A stretch of DNA of 64,000 nt from Prorocentrum cordatum (lineage: Eukaryota; Sar; Dinophyceae; Prorocentrales; Prorocentraceae): positions 120,618-184,617 of the forward strand of contig CAUYUJ010016145.1 of the NCBI GenBank assembly GCA_963575745.1. Direction: 5' to 3'. This document shows positions 62,634 through 64,000 of this stretch, piece after piece. The position numbers and the translations under genes are program-made. The notes below the pieces were generated by a model. The model did no database searches, was not told where the DNA came from, and saw nothing but the letters and a program-made list of their open reading frames with translations. The first letter of the stretch is position 1; every line of letters starts with the position of its first letter.

Positions 62634-62725
62634 CCTCTCTCTCTCTCTCTATCTCTCTTTGGTTCTCTCGCTCTCTGTCGCTCTCTCCCTCTCTCTCTCT
62701 ATCTCTCTCCCTCTCTCTGTATATA
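62570..62725. repeat. CT microsatellite
   Basis: CTCTCTCT array with TTT/GGT interruptions, about 155 bp. Confidence 0.95.
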
Positions 62726-62761
62726 CAGAACATGTATGTGTATAAATATGTAGATATCAAC

Positions 62762-62874
62762 CAGCGTTGACTCCAAATCGACTCAAATCAAGGAATCAGA
62801 GGAATCGAACATGCCTGGAATCCGCAACTCAACAGGCAAGCAAGCGCGCAAGCAAGCAAGCGCACAAGTGCGCT

Positions 62875-62905
<31 letters not shown>

Positions 62906-63080
62906 GCTTAGAGGTGGTGCATAGGCATAGGCATAGGCGAAGTCATAGGAGTTAGGGGGAGGCATGGGCATAGGCATAGCCATAGGAATTAGAGTGGGCA
63001 TAAAAATTAGGGGGGTCAACGGATCAGTTAGCAAGATTTGAGTTAGAACTCCTATAGGGCAAGCCTGATTGGAGAATACA
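62762..63080 (+). repeat. Dispersed ~240-320-bp repeat, copy 2
   Basis: CAGCGTTGACTCCAAAT, GCAAGCAA array, GGCATAGGCATAGG array, GGAATTAG blocks, TTTGAGTTAGAACTCCTAT. Same order as 2,703-2,941 with a longer internal GCATAG array. Confidence 0.7.
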
Positions 63081-63099
63081 CATATACGCATGTACCTAT

Positions 63100-63297
63100 G
63101 CATCTATATATAAACAACTAACTACATGCATATATGAATATATATATATATATACATATATATGTACATATATATAATCCCAGTATCTCTGTTTATGTGT
63201 GGTTTTTGCGTATCGACATATATATATAGAGAGAGATAGATAGTTCCCCCTCTATCTTTCTCTCTCACTCTCTCTCTCTCTCTCTCTCTCTCTGTCG
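63100..63297. repeat. TA and CT microsatellites
   Basis: ATATATATACATATATATG at 63,135-63,175 and CTCTCTCTCTCT at 63,260-63,293. Confidence 0.9.
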
Positions 63298-63339
63298 ATA
63301 CATTTCTCGAGGGTGGTTTGTGGCAGGGCCGCTCCACTT

Positions 63340-63650
63340 CTACCCTAATGAGGATAATGATGTTGGCGATGTCGCTGGTGATTATGATGATGACGACCGC
63401 GGTGATGATGACGATGATGGATAGTGACCATGAAGATAATCATAATGACGACAATGATAGTCATAGTTGTGACGATGTTGGTAATCATGATGATGATCCT
63501 GATCAGGACAGTGATGGCTTTTCGCTGGTAATAATAACGATAATGATGATGGTAATGACGAGGGTGATGATGACGTGGGTGGTGATGGCGATGATAATGG
63601 TGCTGATGACGGTTATGATGATGGTGATGATGAGGATGATGATGGAGCAC
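63340..63650. repeat. Degenerate GAT microsatellite
   Basis: GATGATGATGAC and GGTAATGACG variants, about 310 bp. Confidence 0.9.
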
Positions 63651-64000
63651 GAATTTTGACAACATAGGCTTTAGAGGTGTCCAGAGGGTCCAAATTGGAT
63701 GGGCACCATCAAAACTGAGACAGGGGTGATGAATCCTATCGCAATGCAGGGATCTGCGCGAGAACTCCAGCACGTCAAAATTGTTCCTGCCGACAGCGAA
63801 GAGCCACCCTTATGGAGTTGCCCACTTGAGAGGACGACAACCTGCGCTCAGCCCAAAGATCAGCCCCGCGGCAGAATGCGCGAATGCGCGATTGGTAACT
63901 GCGCACGCAGGGGCGCAGTTCCTTTTTCAATGATCAACGACTGCCATTTTAGCGAGCGCCTGTATTCTTGGGCAGCCCTGTTCAACCAGGGCCGGCGTTT
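63651..64000. other. No recognised feature
   Basis: Unique-looking sequence to the end of the window; no coding or RNA signal recognised. Confidence 0.4.

Overview
The window reads as nuclear DNA of a dinoflagellate. The evidence is high GC with extremely abundant simple and tandem repeats, a pair of eroded spliced-leader sequences in tandem, a retroelement carrying a cytosine-5 DNA methyltransferase, a dinoflagellate-type LINE, an ISXO2/IS1595-like DDE transposase, and decayed PPR and cation-channel genes. A Prorocentrum-like genome would fit the composition, but the genus is inferred. No rRNA, tRNA, CRISPR array or bacterial-style operon was seen, and no intact ordinary host gene was found.

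Layout. 1-3.8 kb: minisatellite, GAT, GGTT, AATGC and GAG/CTC repeats. 3.8-8.7 kb: a decayed LINE (ORF1 region, EEP endonuclease, reverse transcriptase) that starts directly after tandem relict spliced leaders. 8.9-9.0 kb: assembly gap. 9.2-9.7 kb: a 49-bp near-perfect palindrome and a cluster of short palindromes. 10.6-13.5 kb: CCAAGAGGCCCC-type repeats ending in a ~400-bp tandem repeat. 14.0-18.7 kb: a decayed tyrosine-recombinase (DIRS/Ngaro-type) retroelement with split direct repeats that has lost its RT. 19.4-20.2 kb: cation-channel pseudogene. 20.5-25.6 kb: satellites, including a 93-bp minisatellite.

25,642-34,074: the centrepiece, a nearly intact DIRS/Ngaro-type element. Its ends form the A1-ORFs-B1-A2-B2 split direct repeat pattern. 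In order it encodes a small CxxC protein, a gag-like protein, a polyprotein with RT, the start of RNase H, a C5 DNA methyltransferase, a DUF4326-like domain and the end of RNase H, then a tyrosine recombinase whose start overlaps the polyprotein stop. One frameshift lies in the last part of the methyltransferase. 34,252-37,242: a candidate ISXO2-like transposon with terminal inverted repeats and a broken transposase.

37.2-64 kb: mostly repeats (GTGTCCC/ATG, GAC, CCT, GCATT and AATGC families, a 77-bp minisatellite, CCAAGAGGCCCC families in both orientations) with a decayed PPR gene at 57.9-59.0 kb and two unidentified eroded coding stretches (47.6-48.1 kb minus strand, 49.9-51.0 kb plus strand). 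Several repeats recur far apart, for example one compound repeat at both ends of the window. The genes do not form a pathway: the coding content is mobile-element machinery plus pseudogene debris in a repeat matrix.
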